Made by a program: the position numbers and the translations under genes
Assembly (NCBI GenBank): GCA_023451825.1
Contig: JAEXYA010000001.1
Span: 1-64,000, forward strand
DNA: 64,000 nt
Source: Pseudomonadota bacterium
Lineage (GTDB): Bacteria > Pseudomonadota > Alphaproteobacteria > Rhizobiales > Xanthobacteraceae
Direction of reading: 5' to 3'
The notes under the pieces: model-generated
What the model saw: only the letters and a program-made list of their open reading frames with translations
The model's database searches: none
What the model was told of the DNA's origin: nothing
Shown: positions 35,474-44,430 of the stretch, one piece after another
How the letters are laid out: each line of letters begins with the position of its first letter
How positions within the stretch are numbered: position 1 is the first letter of the stretch

Positions 35474-37825
35474 TTAGAACTTCACCGTCGCAAATGCCCG
35501 CACATTCATGCCGGGCTGCAGCACGTTGTCCTTGTTGTAGGACACCGAGTAACGGATGTTCTCGTTGAGCAGGTTGTTGCCGACGAGGCCCACCGTCATC
35601 TCCTTCGCACCATAGATGCGCGGATCGAGCAGCGTCTTGTAGCTGATTTCAGCCTTCAGCAGATTGTAGCCGTTGGTCGGCGTCTCGGCGATCTCGGCGA
35701 CATCATTCTGTGCGAAGGCATGCAGCATGTTGATGCGGGCGAACCAGTTCGCGTCGCGCCAGAATAGGCCGCCGCCCGCGCGCACCGGCGGGATGCGCGG
35801 CACATTGCTGCCGTCGGCGAAGGTCGCACGCACCACGTCGGCCTGGCCTTCGACACCGAACATGCCGGTGCCGAGTTGGGTGACATCGATCTGGGTCTGG
35901 AATTCGCCGCCGCGGAAGGTGGCGTCACGCTGCGAATAGATCGCCTGGTTCAACTCCTCGCCCGCGCCGACGATGCAGGCACTGCCGGAGCAGCTGTTGC
36001 CGGTGAGGGCGCGATAGATGAAGCCGTTGAACTGCGTGTAGTAGCCGGTGAGTTCGAACCGCACCGGGCCGGCGGCGCGGCGCAGGCCGACTTCCACCGA
36101 CTTCGCCGTCTCGATGCCGAGATTCGGATTGCCGATATCGAAGGTGCCGGTGGCGTCATGGCCGCCGCGTGAAAACAGTTCGGCCGGCTTCGGCGCGCGT
36201 TCGGTATATTGCGCCGTGACGCTGGCCGAGAGGCCGCCCCAGGGCAGATCCTGGATCAGGCCGATGCTGCCGCTCTTCGGCGTGAACGACTTGTTGATGC
36301 CGATCGCCGGACCGATCGAGGTCGGATCGGCATCGGTGTCGAACTCGGTGGGAATGAACGACGGTGCCGAGCCCGACAATTCCACATGCTCGACGCGGCC
36401 GGCGATCTGCGCGCGTGTCCAGTCGGTGAATTTCAGCTCGTTGAACACATAGCCGGCGACCTTGGTGTTGCGATTGGGATCGAACAGGCCGTTGAGCGGA
36501 GTGCCGATGCCTTCAGGGCTCGGCGCCGTCAGTTCCTGATGGCTGGCCTGGATGCCGAAGGCGGTGGTGACCGCAGCGAAGCCGGCATTGAAGGGCATCA
36601 TCTGCACTTCGACGCGGCCTTCCTGCTCCTTGTTGGTGAAGGTCTGGTGCACATGCGGCGCACCGGTGCCGCCTTCCTCCAGGCCGATCTCGTCATGCTT
36701 GTAGTTGGTGGCGCCGGCCCAGAAGCGGATCGCCTCGATGGCCGCGGCATCCGGGCGATACTCGCCCTTCATGGTCACCTTGGTCTGTTCGCCGACAATG
36801 CGCGTCTGCTGCTCCGCGCCTTCAACACCCGGGATGCCGTAATTGGCGCGGTTATGGGTGATCGCGGCGCCGATATAGCCGCCGTCGAAGAAATACGAAC
36901 CGCCGATCGATGCGCCGCCACTCTGCATCGCCGTATTGGCCTGGCGCCCGTTATAGGGCAGGCCCGGATCGGCATAGGGATAGGATGGGATGTTGTAGTC
37001 GCCGGCCTTGTTGCCATAGACGTCGGCATGCACGGCGACATTGCCGCCGCCGGCATCGAGCAGGATGCCGCCATCGACGCCGCGCGATCCCGAATTGATC
37101 GCGGTGCGCACTTCCGCATTCATGCAGCCCGGTGCGGCGAGGCCGGCGGCCGGCGCCTTGGCCGGCAGGCCATAGCTCTGGAATGGCGTTGCCACGGCGC
37201 AGTTCGGCAGCGCGTCGGGAATGCGATTGTTCGAAGCGGAGACCACGCCGCCGATCGACTGCGAGCCGTAGCGCAGCGTCGCCGGGCCGCGGATGACTTC
37301 CACTTGGTTGGCTGCGAACGGATCGACCGGGACGAAATGATCCTCGCCGAGATCGGATGCGCCGCCGCTCGAAATGCCGTTCTCGACAATGCCGACGCGA
37401 TTGACGTCGAGGCCGCGAATGATCGGACGGCTGGAGGCGCCCGGCGCATAGCCGGAGCCGGTGATGCCCGGCTTGTTGGCGAGGAGATCGCCAAGCGTAT
37501 TGGCGCCGGAGCGGCGGATTTCTTCGTTGGGCACCACGGTGACGGTGGCGAACTGATCGGTGACTACGGGCAGCACGCCCTGCGGCGGCGCTGAGGCAAC
37601 GGGGGGCTCCGCTTCCACCGGCACCTGCGTGCGGTTCGGCGCGGTGCGGGTGACGTGGGTGTGGCCCTGCGGATGAGCGGCCGGCTTGCGGCGCACGATC
37701 GGGCTCGGCGCGGTCACTTCCACGGCGGGAAGCTGCGTCTGCGCGTGTGCGAATGATGGGAGGCTGCTCCATCCGATGACGGCGGTGGAGCCGAGCAGGA
37801 GAGCGCGCTTGAAGGAGATGGGCAT
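35474..37825 (-). CDS. znuD: TonB-dependent outer-membrane receptor, ZnuD-like
   Basis: A 783-residue outer-membrane receptor. A signal peptide ends near FAHA-QTQ (residue 28). A plug domain follows (NTLGDLLANKPGITGSGYAPGASSRPIIRGLD), with VEVIRGPATLRYGSQSIGGVV, then a 22-strand barrel ending in Phe. The last strands, GLVGNNLLNENIRYSVSYNKDNVLQPGMN, match ZnuD zinc receptors. The N-terminal His-containing segment and GAPHVHQTF may help bind metal. It is downstream of a His-rich protein gene and a Zur-type palindrome, which supports a zinc role. Substrate is inferred from family and operator. Confidence 0.87.
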   Translation of the reverse strand: MPISFKRALLLGSTAVIGWSSLPSFAHAQTQLPAVEVTAPSPIVRRKPAAHPQGHTHVTRTAPNRTQVPVEAEPPVASAPPQGVLPVVTDQFATVTVVPNEEIRRSGANTLGDLLANKPGITGSGYAPGASSRPIIRGLDVNRVGIVENGISSGGASDLGEDHFVPVDPFAANQVEVIRGPATLRYGSQSIGGVVSASNNRIPDALPNCAVATPFQSYGLPAKAPAAGLAAPGCMNAEVRTAINSGSRGVDGGILLDAGGGNVAVHADVYGNKAGDYNIPSYPYADPGLPYNGRQANTAMQSGGASIGGSYFFDGGYIGAAITHNRANYGIPGVEGAEQQTRIVGEQTKVTMKGEYRPDAAAIEAIRFWAGATNYKHDEIGLEEGGTGAPHVHQTFTNKEQEGRVEVQMMPFNAGFAAVTTAFGIQASHQELTAPSPEGIGTPLNGLFDPNRNTKVAGYVFNELKFTDWTRAQIAGRVEHVELSGSAPSFIPTEFDTDADPTSIGPAIGINKSFTPKSGSIGLIQDLPWGGLSASVTAQYTERAPKPAELFSRGGHDATGTFDIGNPNLGIETAKSVEVGLRRAAGPVRFELTGYYTQFNGFIYRALTGNSCSGSACIVGAGEELNQAIYSQRDATFRGGEFQTQIDVTQLGTGMFGVEGQADVVRATFADGSNVPRIPPVRAGGGLFWRDANWFARINMLHAFAQNDVAEIAETPTNGYNLLKAEISYKTLLDPRIYGAKEMTVGLVGNNLLNENIRYSVSYNKDNVLQPGMNVRAFATVKF

Positions 37826-37947
37826 GGGATGGTCCTGACTGCACCGGCCGCGCGTCGTTGCGCTGAAGCCGATGATCGCTGTGATGCGAAATTCACTGGG
37901 TGGTGCCGCACGGACGGAGTCCGGGCGACGTTGGTCACAGGTGAAAG

Positions 37948-38319
37948 TCAGGTCGTCGGTGGTCCGCGGGCGTGCTGTGCGCCGCTGATGGAATCGAGGT
38001 GGTCGAACTCGGCTTTGACCGGCTCAAAGGCAAATGCCGTGACGTGCGGCAGCAGCAACGCCGGCGGCGCAGACGGAAGCGCGGTGGCCGCCATCGCGGC
38101 AACGGCATTGATGTCACACCGGAAGCCGGGGCCATGGTGATGATGCTGGTCGTCGTCGTCGTGGCCGGCATCCGCATGGACGGATGTCGCCAGCCCTGCG
38201 ATTCCCTCCGCATGGGCGCCATGGAGATAGACATGGCCAAGCGACAGGACGATCTGCACAGCCAGCGCGAACAGCGCCAGCTTTGCTCCATTCCTGATAC
38301 GTTCGCGAAACCACGTCAT
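37948..38319 (-). CDS. His-rich membrane-anchored protein, DUF2946-like
   Basis: A 123-residue protein with an N-terminal helix (LALFALAVQIVLSLGHVYLHG, residues 14-34) and a His/Asp run at about 53-62 (HDDDDQHHHH), then GPGFRCD and an Ala/Pro-rich stretch. The plan resembles DUF2946 proteins, which often sit beside TonB receptors for metals, but only one of the usual cysteines is seen. It lies 47 bases after a Zur-type palindrome and 122 bases before the ZnuD-like receptor on the same strand. A zinc-binding or chaperone role in the periplasm is inferred. Confidence 0.72.
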   Translation of the reverse strand: MTWFRERIRNGAKLALFALAVQIVLSLGHVYLHGAHAEGIAGLATSVHADAGHDDDDQHHHHGPGFRCDINAVAAMAATALPSAPPALLLPHVTAFAFEPVKAEFDHLDSISGAQHARGPPTT

Positions 38320-38365
38320 GCCAACAGGCGCCCCGACAACGGAAGGCCGAGAGGTCAGCCAATAC

Positions 38366-38386
38366 CGATGTTACAATGTAACATCG
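38366..38386 (-). promoter_or_regulatory. Zur-type operator upstream of the His-rich protein and znuD
   Basis: CGATGTTAC-AAT-GTAACATCG is a 21-bp perfect palindrome around three central bases. It matches the ATGTTA...TAACAT pattern known for alphaproteobacterial Zur boxes. It lies 47 bases before the His-rich gene. Binding by Zur is inferred; no zur gene is in the window. Confidence 0.78.
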
Positions 38387-38485
38387 CGCGGTGAAGGGCG
38401 GGGTGTCAACGGATTGCGGCGGGCTGGGTGTGGAACGCTGGTGTGCTGTGGGATTTCCGCAACGCCTCGGGCGCCCCACACTCCA

Positions 38486-38590
38486 CCCTCATCCTAAGGA
38501 GCCGCGCAGCGGCGTCTCGAAGGATGGCTGCGGAGCTCCACATCTCATGGTTCGAGACGCGCGCAAGAGCGCGCTCCTCACCATGAGGGT
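38486..38590. repeat. Intergenic repeat, family B
   Basis: CCCTCATCCTAAGGAGCCGCGCAGCGGCGTCTCGAAGGATGG then ATGGTTCGAGACGCGCGCAAGAGCGCGCTCCTCACCATGAGGG. It lies after the final gene of the MoxR operon. Confidence 0.87.
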
Positions 38591-38602
38591 TGGAGTTTGA
38601 GG

Positions 38603-40666
38603 CTACCTGCTCTCCCTGAGCCACGTCGCAGCAAACGCACCGAGCAACAGCAACAGGCCGATCACACCCGCAAACATCGGCAGCACGCCGACGCCGCGGA
38701 CCACGCTGGCGTCGCGCATGTGGACGCCCATCCAGCCATCGCCGCGGAAGGTGGTGCTGGAGCGCACCGGCACCACGCGCGGCATCTCCATGCCCGAACC
38801 TTCATTGAGCCGACGCGCATCGCCGCCGCTTGCTTGCGCCAGCGGACGCAGCATGTCGGTGGTCGAGGTCACTTCCGAAAACTCTTTCGGATTGACCGGG
38901 CCGACATTGATCAGCGCCTTCAAGGTCCCATCGCTGGCCTGCCACAGGCCGAGTTCATCCGCCGGCGTGGTCGCGCGCCACTGGCCGGGCTCGCCCGCAT
39001 TCAGCGTCAGCTCGCGCGTCTTGCCCGAAGGCGAGGTGACGGTGACCGGGCTGACCGTGTCGCCCATGGTCTGGCGCAGCACGACCAGATCCTTGTTCGC
39101 CGTCTGCAGTTTTAGCGATTCTTCCTCGAGGTCCGGCTGTTTCATCAGCCAGTGCGAGGTGCGGCGGAGCAGATCGAGATGCGGGCCGCCGCCTTCATAG
39201 CCGCGGGCCCACAGCCAGATGTGATCCGACAGCAGCAGCGCCACGCGGCCTTCGCCGGAACGCGACAACAGCAGCAACGGTTTGCCATCCGCACCGGTCA
39301 TCACCGGTGGCGTGGTGGTGTTGCGGGTCTCCACGGTGCGGAAGAAGCGGCTCCATTTCGGCGGCTCGCTGTTCGCGCCTTCAAGGCCGCGCGTCACCGG
39401 ATGACGTTTGCCCACATCACTGAGATGCGCATAGAACGGCTTTTCGCTGACGCCGACCGGCTCGGCCGGCAGCACGCTGTCGAGCGGCGTGCGCCAGATC
39501 GAGGTGTTCGACGCATAGTCCGGCCCGGCCGAGACCAGCACCGCGCCGCCATTGCGCACATAGCGCGCGATATTGTCGAAATAGGCGATCGGCAGCACGC
39601 CCTGGCGGGCATAGCGATCGAAGATGATCAGCTGGAATTCGTGGATCTTCTGCTGGAACAGTTCGCGGGTCGGGAAAGCGATCAGCGACAATTCGTTGAT
39701 CGGCGTGCCGTCCTGCTTCTCCGGCGGGCGGAGAATGGTGAAATGCACCAGATCTATGGACGCGTCGGACTTCAGCAGGTTGCGCCAGGTGCGTTCGCCG
39801 GAATGCGGCTCGCCGGAGACCAGCAGCACGCGCAGCTTGTCGCGCACGCCGTCGATGGCGACCACAGCGCGGTTGTTGACAAGGGTGAGCTCGTTGTCGA
39901 TGGGCGAGGCCTCGATCTCGACGATGTTCGGGCCGGCATGCTTGATATCGACATCGACGCTCAGCGTCTGGCCGGACACCATCTGCCGCTCGCCGATGGT
40001 GTCGCCGTCGCGGCGGATGACCACGCGGGCGCGCTCGTTGCTGACGCCCTGATCATCGAGCCGGAAGGTCACGCGCTGCGACTGGCCGACAATGCCGAAG
40101 CGCGGCGCAGCCGTGATGGCGATACGGCGGTCGCGCTCATCCTTGCGGCCGGTGATCAGCGCATGCAGCGGCGCCTTGAAGCCGAGCCCGTCGAGATTGG
40201 CGGGAATGTCATGCACGCGGCCGTCGGTGATCAGGAAGGCGCCGGCGACGCGATCGGTGGGGACGTCCGACAGCGCCGATGACAGCGCGCCGAACAGCTT
40301 TGTCCCATCGGTCTCGCCATCGGCCTGACCGGCTTCGACGGTGCGGACTTCGAGACCCTTCACCTGCTTGAGCCGATCGACGAGTTGCTTTTGCGCGTCT
40401 TCCGTCTCTTTCGTGCGATCGCCGAACGATTGGCTCGGGCTCTTGTCGATCACGACGGCGGCGACCGACGACAGCGGCTCGCGTTCCTCGCTGGTGAAGG
40501 AGGGATTGGCGAGTGCGAGCAGGATCAGCGCCAGCGCGGCGACACGGATGGCTGCGCCGCGCGCGCGGCCGAGCAGCAGGAGGGCTGCGATGACAATGAT
40601 AGCCGCGAGGCCGATCCAGAGGACAAGCGTCGGGACGAGGGGCGTGAATGCGATGCCGTATTGCAT
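38603..40666 (-). CDS. Membrane protein of the MoxR/DUF58 operon, glutamine-amidotransferase-like fold
   Basis: A 687-residue protein with two N-terminal helices (LVPTLVLWIGLAAIIVIAALLLL and AAIRVAALALILLALA), a large extracytoplasmic part and one C-terminal helix (GVLPMFAGVIGLLLLLGAFAATWL). VVIDKSPSQSF near residue 71 looks like a degenerate vWA metal site (DxSxS). YFDNIARYVRNGGAVLVSAG resembles the class I amidotransferase-like domain of this group. TAGGAG precedes the ATG. It is the last of four genes; the family's role, probably envelope-related, is not established. Confidence 0.82.
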   Translation of the reverse strand: MQYGIAFTPLVPTLVLWIGLAAIIVIAALLLLGRARGAAIRVAALALILLALANPSFTSEEREPLSSVAAVVIDKSPSQSFGDRTKETEDAQKQLVDRLKQVKGLEVRTVEAGQADGETDGTKLFGALSSALSDVPTDRVAGAFLITDGRVHDIPANLDGLGFKAPLHALITGRKDERDRRIAITAAPRFGIVGQSQRVTFRLDDQGVSNERARVVIRRDGDTIGERQMVSGQTLSVDVDIKHAGPNIVEIEASPIDNELTLVNNRAVVAIDGVRDKLRVLLVSGEPHSGERTWRNLLKSDASIDLVHFTILRPPEKQDGTPINELSLIAFPTRELFQQKIHEFQLIIFDRYARQGVLPIAYFDNIARYVRNGGAVLVSAGPDYASNTSIWRTPLDSVLPAEPVGVSEKPFYAHLSDVGKRHPVTRGLEGANSEPPKWSRFFRTVETRNTTTPPVMTGADGKPLLLLSRSGEGRVALLLSDHIWLWARGYEGGGPHLDLLRRTSHWLMKQPDLEEESLKLQTANKDLVVLRQTMGDTVSPVTVTSPSGKTRELTLNAGEPGQWRATTPADELGLWQASDGTLKALINVGPVNPKEFSEVTSTTDMLRPLAQASGGDARRLNEGSGMEMPRVVPVRSSTTFRGDGWMGVHMRDASVVRGVGVLPMFAGVIGLLLLLGAFAATWLRESR

Positions 40667-40675
40667 GCCGCGCTC

Positions 40676-43492
40676 CTATTGACCGAGACGTTCGATGAGG
40701 GCGGGCGCATGCACCTGATCGGCCTTGTAGTTACCGGTCAGCGTGTACATCACGATATTGACGCCGGCGCGGAAGGCGAACTCGCGCTGGCGGGGTTCAC
40801 CGGGGACCATCGGCAGCATCGGCTGGCCGTCGGGACGCATCGCCCAGGCGCCGGCAAAGTCGTTCGAGGTGATGATGATCGGCGACACGCCGTCACCGCC
40901 GCGCGCCGGACGCGAGGCGGCTTCATCGGTGTCCTCGCGCGGCAGTGCTTCCACCCAGGTCGGGCCGGAATTGAAGCGACCGGGGAAGTCGCTGAGCAGG
41001 AAGAACGTCTTGGTCAGCACGTGCGCCGGCGGCACCGGCTCCAGTTCGGGGACATCGAGTGACGACAAAATGGTGCGCAGCGTCTGCATGCCCGGCGTCT
41101 GCGACTCACCATTCGGCCCGGCCGGTGCCTCGACGGCATCGCGGGTGTCGAACAGCACCGTGCCGCCCTGCTTCATGTAGGCGTCGATGCGGTTGATCGC
41201 TTCCTGCGGCGGTTTTGCCGCGCCGGGGATGATGGGCCAGTAGATCAGCGGGAAGAACGACAGTTCATCCTTGGCGGGATCGATGCCGATCGGCTCGCCG
41301 GCTTCCAGGGCCGTGCGCTGCGCGAGAAACAGCGTCAGCCCGGTGAGGCCGGATTTCACGATGCCATCGACATCGGCATTCCCGGTGACGACATAAGCCA
41401 GCCGCGTCTGCGACACCGCCTTGACGGCGAAATCATCGCTGGCAGCGTCGGCGCGCACTTGCGTCGGCATGCCGGTCACCGCGCCAAGCCCGAGCGCAAT
41501 GGCGAGCATCGTCGCCACAGCGCGGCGGCGGAACAGCGACGCGATGGCGCCGCCGAGCAATGCGACGATGATCGCATCGATCAGGAACAGCGCGAGCGCG
41601 GTGGAAAGCAGGATGCCACGCAGGTCGCGCGGTTCGGCATTGGTGTAGCTGGCGCGGTTGGCCTTGAGAGCAGAGAAGTCCAGCGGGGCGATCCGATCTG
41701 CGGAAGCGAGAGCGTTGACAGCGAGCGGGCCATCGGCGGGGCCATAGAGGCCGGGCGGATGTTCCGATGTCGCGCGGTCGCGATAGTCGGCGGAGAGCGG
41801 TTTTGCCGTCGAGGGCGGCGGACCGAAGGCACCAAAGCCGTCGAGGGTGCGCAGCGGCGCGACAGTCTCTGCGCCGGTTTCGCCGGCAACTCCGGCGCCG
41901 GGCGTGGAAGTGTAGCCGGAGATATCGACGACCCTGCGCAGCATTTCGACGAAGGTGCCAGACAAAGGCAGGTCCGACCAGCGCATATCGGCGCTCACAT
42001 GGAACAGCGACACGAGGCCCTTGCCGCGGCGCTCGCCGGTGACCAGCGGTGTGCCGTCTTCCAGCGTCGCCCAGCTCTTCGAAGCCAGCGCGGCATTCGG
42101 CTCGGCCAGCACCTGGCGATTGACGGTGATTTCCTTCGGCACCGGCAGGCCGGCGAACGGACCTTCTGCCGAGAAGGCCGACAGACGCTGCGGCTTCTCC
42201 CAGGTCAGCGAGCCGCCAAGATTGCGATCGCCGCGGCGAAGTTTCACCGGCACCAGATCGTCTTCCGCCTGTGCAAGCCGAGGGCCGGCGAAGCGCACCA
42301 GCACGCCGCCATTGTCGATCCAGGCATTGAGACGCTCGCGGATTTCGGGGGACAGAGTGCCGACATCGGCCAGCACGATCATCGGCAGTTTCTGGTCGAG
42401 GAACTGCGTGATCGCCTGTTGCGGCGCGCCACGGTCGCCCTGGCGCACATCGGCGAAGGGCGCGAGCGCACGGGTGAGATAGAAGGTCGAGGCGAGCAGC
42501 GGCTGAGCGGTGTCGGCGGTGGTGCCGGAGACGATGCCGATGGCGCGGCGGCGCCAGCGCTTGTCGAGCAATTGCACCGCGCCTGCTGAACGCTCGCCGG
42601 TGATTTCGAGGCGCGCGATGTCGTTGCGCAATTCGACGGGCAGATCGAACGCCGCTTCGGTCTCGCGTTCATTCGGCGTGAACAGGAACTTGGCTTCGCC
42701 GACCGGCGAACCCTTGGCGTCGAGCCCGCGCACGATGCCGGCTTCGGGGCCGCCCGCACCGGCGCGCAGCACCTTCACGGTCATTTTGGCGGCAGCATTC
42801 TCCGCAGCGACCAGCGCATGCGCCGGTGCCGCGCCGCCGTCATAGATGGTCAGCGTGCGGTCGCCGATGGTTTTTGCAAGGGCCTGCGTAAAGTCATTGC
42901 CGCGGCCGGTATCGACGCCGTCGGACAGCCAGACGATCTCGCTGTCGCCGGTGGCGCGCAGGAAGCGCTCCAAGGAGGGCAGCGCATCGACGCGATCAAT
43001 GGAATATGGCTTCGGCGCGAGTTGGCGCAGCGTCACGCGCGCGGTGCCGCCGGGCAAAATGGTGATGTCACGCGTCGGCTCCGACAGCGGCACAAGAGCC
43101 ACGCCGCGCCTGTTGTTGTCGGCATTGGCGATCAGCTCATCGGCGGCGCGCACGCGGGCATCCCAGCTTGCAGCGGCAGACCAGCCGTCATCGATCAGGA
43201 TGGTCAGCGGCGCGGTCGAGGCGGCGCCTGATGTCTGCGGATTCCAGATCGGGCCGGCGGCGGCGAAGATGATGAGGGCGGCGGCGAGCAGGCGGAGCAG
43301 CGTCAGCCACCAGGGCGAGCGCGATGGCGTCTCTTCCTTCGGCGTGATGTCGAACAAGAGGCGCGTCGGCGGAAAGGCGATGCGCTGCGGCCGCGGCGGC
43401 ATCACGCGCAGCAGCCACCACAAGACCGGCAGCGAGACCAAGCCGAGCAGCATCAAAGGCTGTGCGAATGCGAGCGGGAAGCCACCGATCAT
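40676..43492 (-). CDS. BatA N-terminal/DUF4159 membrane protein
   Basis: A 938-residue protein. The N-terminus FAQPLMLLGLVSLPVLWWLLRVMPPRPQRI is the BatA domain. TILIDDGWSAAASW near residue 95 resembles a modified vWA site. A second helix pair lies near residues 640-690, and the C-terminal third carries DUF4159 (FFPLIYWPIIPGAA...GGTVLFDTRD...LSDFPGRF). This fusion is typical of alphaproteobacterial MoxR operons. Its start overlaps the DUF58 stop (ATGA) and it is followed nine bases later by the last operon gene. Confidence 0.9.
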   Translation of the reverse strand: MIGGFPLAFAQPLMLLGLVSLPVLWWLLRVMPPRPQRIAFPPTRLLFDITPKEETPSRSPWWLTLLRLLAAALIIFAAAGPIWNPQTSGAASTAPLTILIDDGWSAAASWDARVRAADELIANADNNRRGVALVPLSEPTRDITILPGGTARVTLRQLAPKPYSIDRVDALPSLERFLRATGDSEIVWLSDGVDTGRGNDFTQALAKTIGDRTLTIYDGGAAPAHALVAAENAAAKMTVKVLRAGAGGPEAGIVRGLDAKGSPVGEAKFLFTPNERETEAAFDLPVELRNDIARLEITGERSAGAVQLLDKRWRRRAIGIVSGTTADTAQPLLASTFYLTRALAPFADVRQGDRGAPQQAITQFLDQKLPMIVLADVGTLSPEIRERLNAWIDNGGVLVRFAGPRLAQAEDDLVPVKLRRGDRNLGGSLTWEKPQRLSAFSAEGPFAGLPVPKEITVNRQVLAEPNAALASKSWATLEDGTPLVTGERRGKGLVSLFHVSADMRWSDLPLSGTFVEMLRRVVDISGYTSTPGAGVAGETGAETVAPLRTLDGFGAFGPPPSTAKPLSADYRDRATSEHPPGLYGPADGPLAVNALASADRIAPLDFSALKANRASYTNAEPRDLRGILLSTALALFLIDAIIVALLGGAIASLFRRRAVATMLAIALGLGAVTGMPTQVRADAASDDFAVKAVSQTRLAYVVTGNADVDGIVKSGLTGLTLFLAQRTALEAGEPIGIDPAKDELSFFPLIYWPIIPGAAKPPQEAINRIDAYMKQGGTVLFDTRDAVEAPAGPNGESQTPGMQTLRTILSSLDVPELEPVPPAHVLTKTFFLLSDFPGRFNSGPTWVEALPREDTDEAASRPARGGDGVSPIIITSNDFAGAWAMRPDGQPMLPMVPGEPRQREFAFRAGVNIVMYTLTGNYKADQVHAPALIERLGQ

Positions 43493-44430
43493 GCCGAGCG
43501 TCCCACTTTCACCATGCTGCCGCCTGCCGCGCGGTTCACCGCCATCCCGCTATGCAGGAACAGCAGCAATTCGGCGGCGGAGCGATCCGTCGTGTGTGTC
43601 GAGAACAACCAGCCGAGCTTGCTCGTCTCGTTGCGGATTTCATCGCGATGCGCAGCGACGCGGGCGACATAGTCTTCGGCCCAGGTCTGCGCGCGGCCTG
43701 CAGTGATCACATTGCCGCTTTCCGGCTCGACGAATTCGACGCGGCCGGAATAGGGGAAAGTCTCTTCCGCGGGATCGTTGACCTGCACCAGCGCGCCATG
43801 CGCACCGGCCGATGACAGGCCTGCAAGCATCGTCTTGATCTCGGACATCGACGACCAGAAATCGCCGAGCACGACCACTTCCGACAAAGCCGAGGGTACG
43901 AAGGCTGGCGGCAGGCTGTCGCGATTGGTCCCGTCATGCAGCATCGCCTGCGCCATCTTGTCGATGACGCTGCGGCTGGAGGTCGGATTCATCAGGCCGG
44001 GCACGCCCACGCGCTCACCACCCGAGACCAGCAGCTCTGCCAGCGCAAAGGTGACGATTAACGCGCGTTCGAGCTTGGAGTCGCGCGCGCCCTTCGATGC
44101 AAACGCCATCGATAGCGAACGATCCGGCCACAGCCAGATCGTATGCGCGGCTTCCCATTCCTGCTCGCGCACATAGAGATGATCGTCCCGCGCCGAGCGG
44201 CGCCAGTCGACATTCTGCGAGGGCTCGCCGGAGACGAAGCGGCGATATTGCCAGAAACTTTCGCCATGGCCGGCGCGGCGGCGTCCATGCAACCCGTGGA
44301 TCACCGTCGCTGCAATGCGCCGCGCTTCCAGCACGAGGCGCGGGAGCGATGCCGCGAGCGAACGGCTCTCGCCATCGGCGCGGCGGACTGCGGTGATCTC
44401 TTGCGTGGCGTGATCCGGCGCTGCGGCCAT
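43489..44430 (-). CDS. DUF58 domain protein
   Basis: A 313-residue cytoplasmic DUF58 protein. The conserved RRAGHGESFWQYRRFVSGEPSQNVDWRRSARDDHLYVREQEWE lies near residues 48-92, here described by its start and end. In this family the domain sits beside MoxR ATPases and vWA-type proteins. The start shares its A with the MoxR stop (TGATG), so the two are translationally coupled. Weak vWA similarity is seen downstream (LSEVVVLGDFWSS). Confidence 0.9.
   Translation of the reverse strand: MAAAPDHATQEITAVRRADGESRSLAASLPRLVLEARRIAATVIHGLHGRRRAGHGESFWQYRRFVSGEPSQNVDWRRSARDDHLYVREQEWEAAHTIWLWPDRSLSMAFASKGARDSKLERALIVTFALAELLVSGGERVGVPGLMNPTSSRSVIDKMAQAMLHDGTNRDSLPPAFVPSALSEVVVLGDFWSSMSEIKTMLAGLSSAGAHGALVQVNDPAEETFPYSGRVEFVEPESGNVITAGRAQTWAEDYVARVAAHRDEIRNETSKLGWLFSTHTTDRSAAELLLFLHSGMAVNRAAGGSMVKVGRSA

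Noticed and set aside
39152..40282. A 376-codon plus-strand frame opposite the last gene of the MoxR operon
   Set aside because: Shadow of the gene on the other strand, with antisense-type composition and no recognisable domain.
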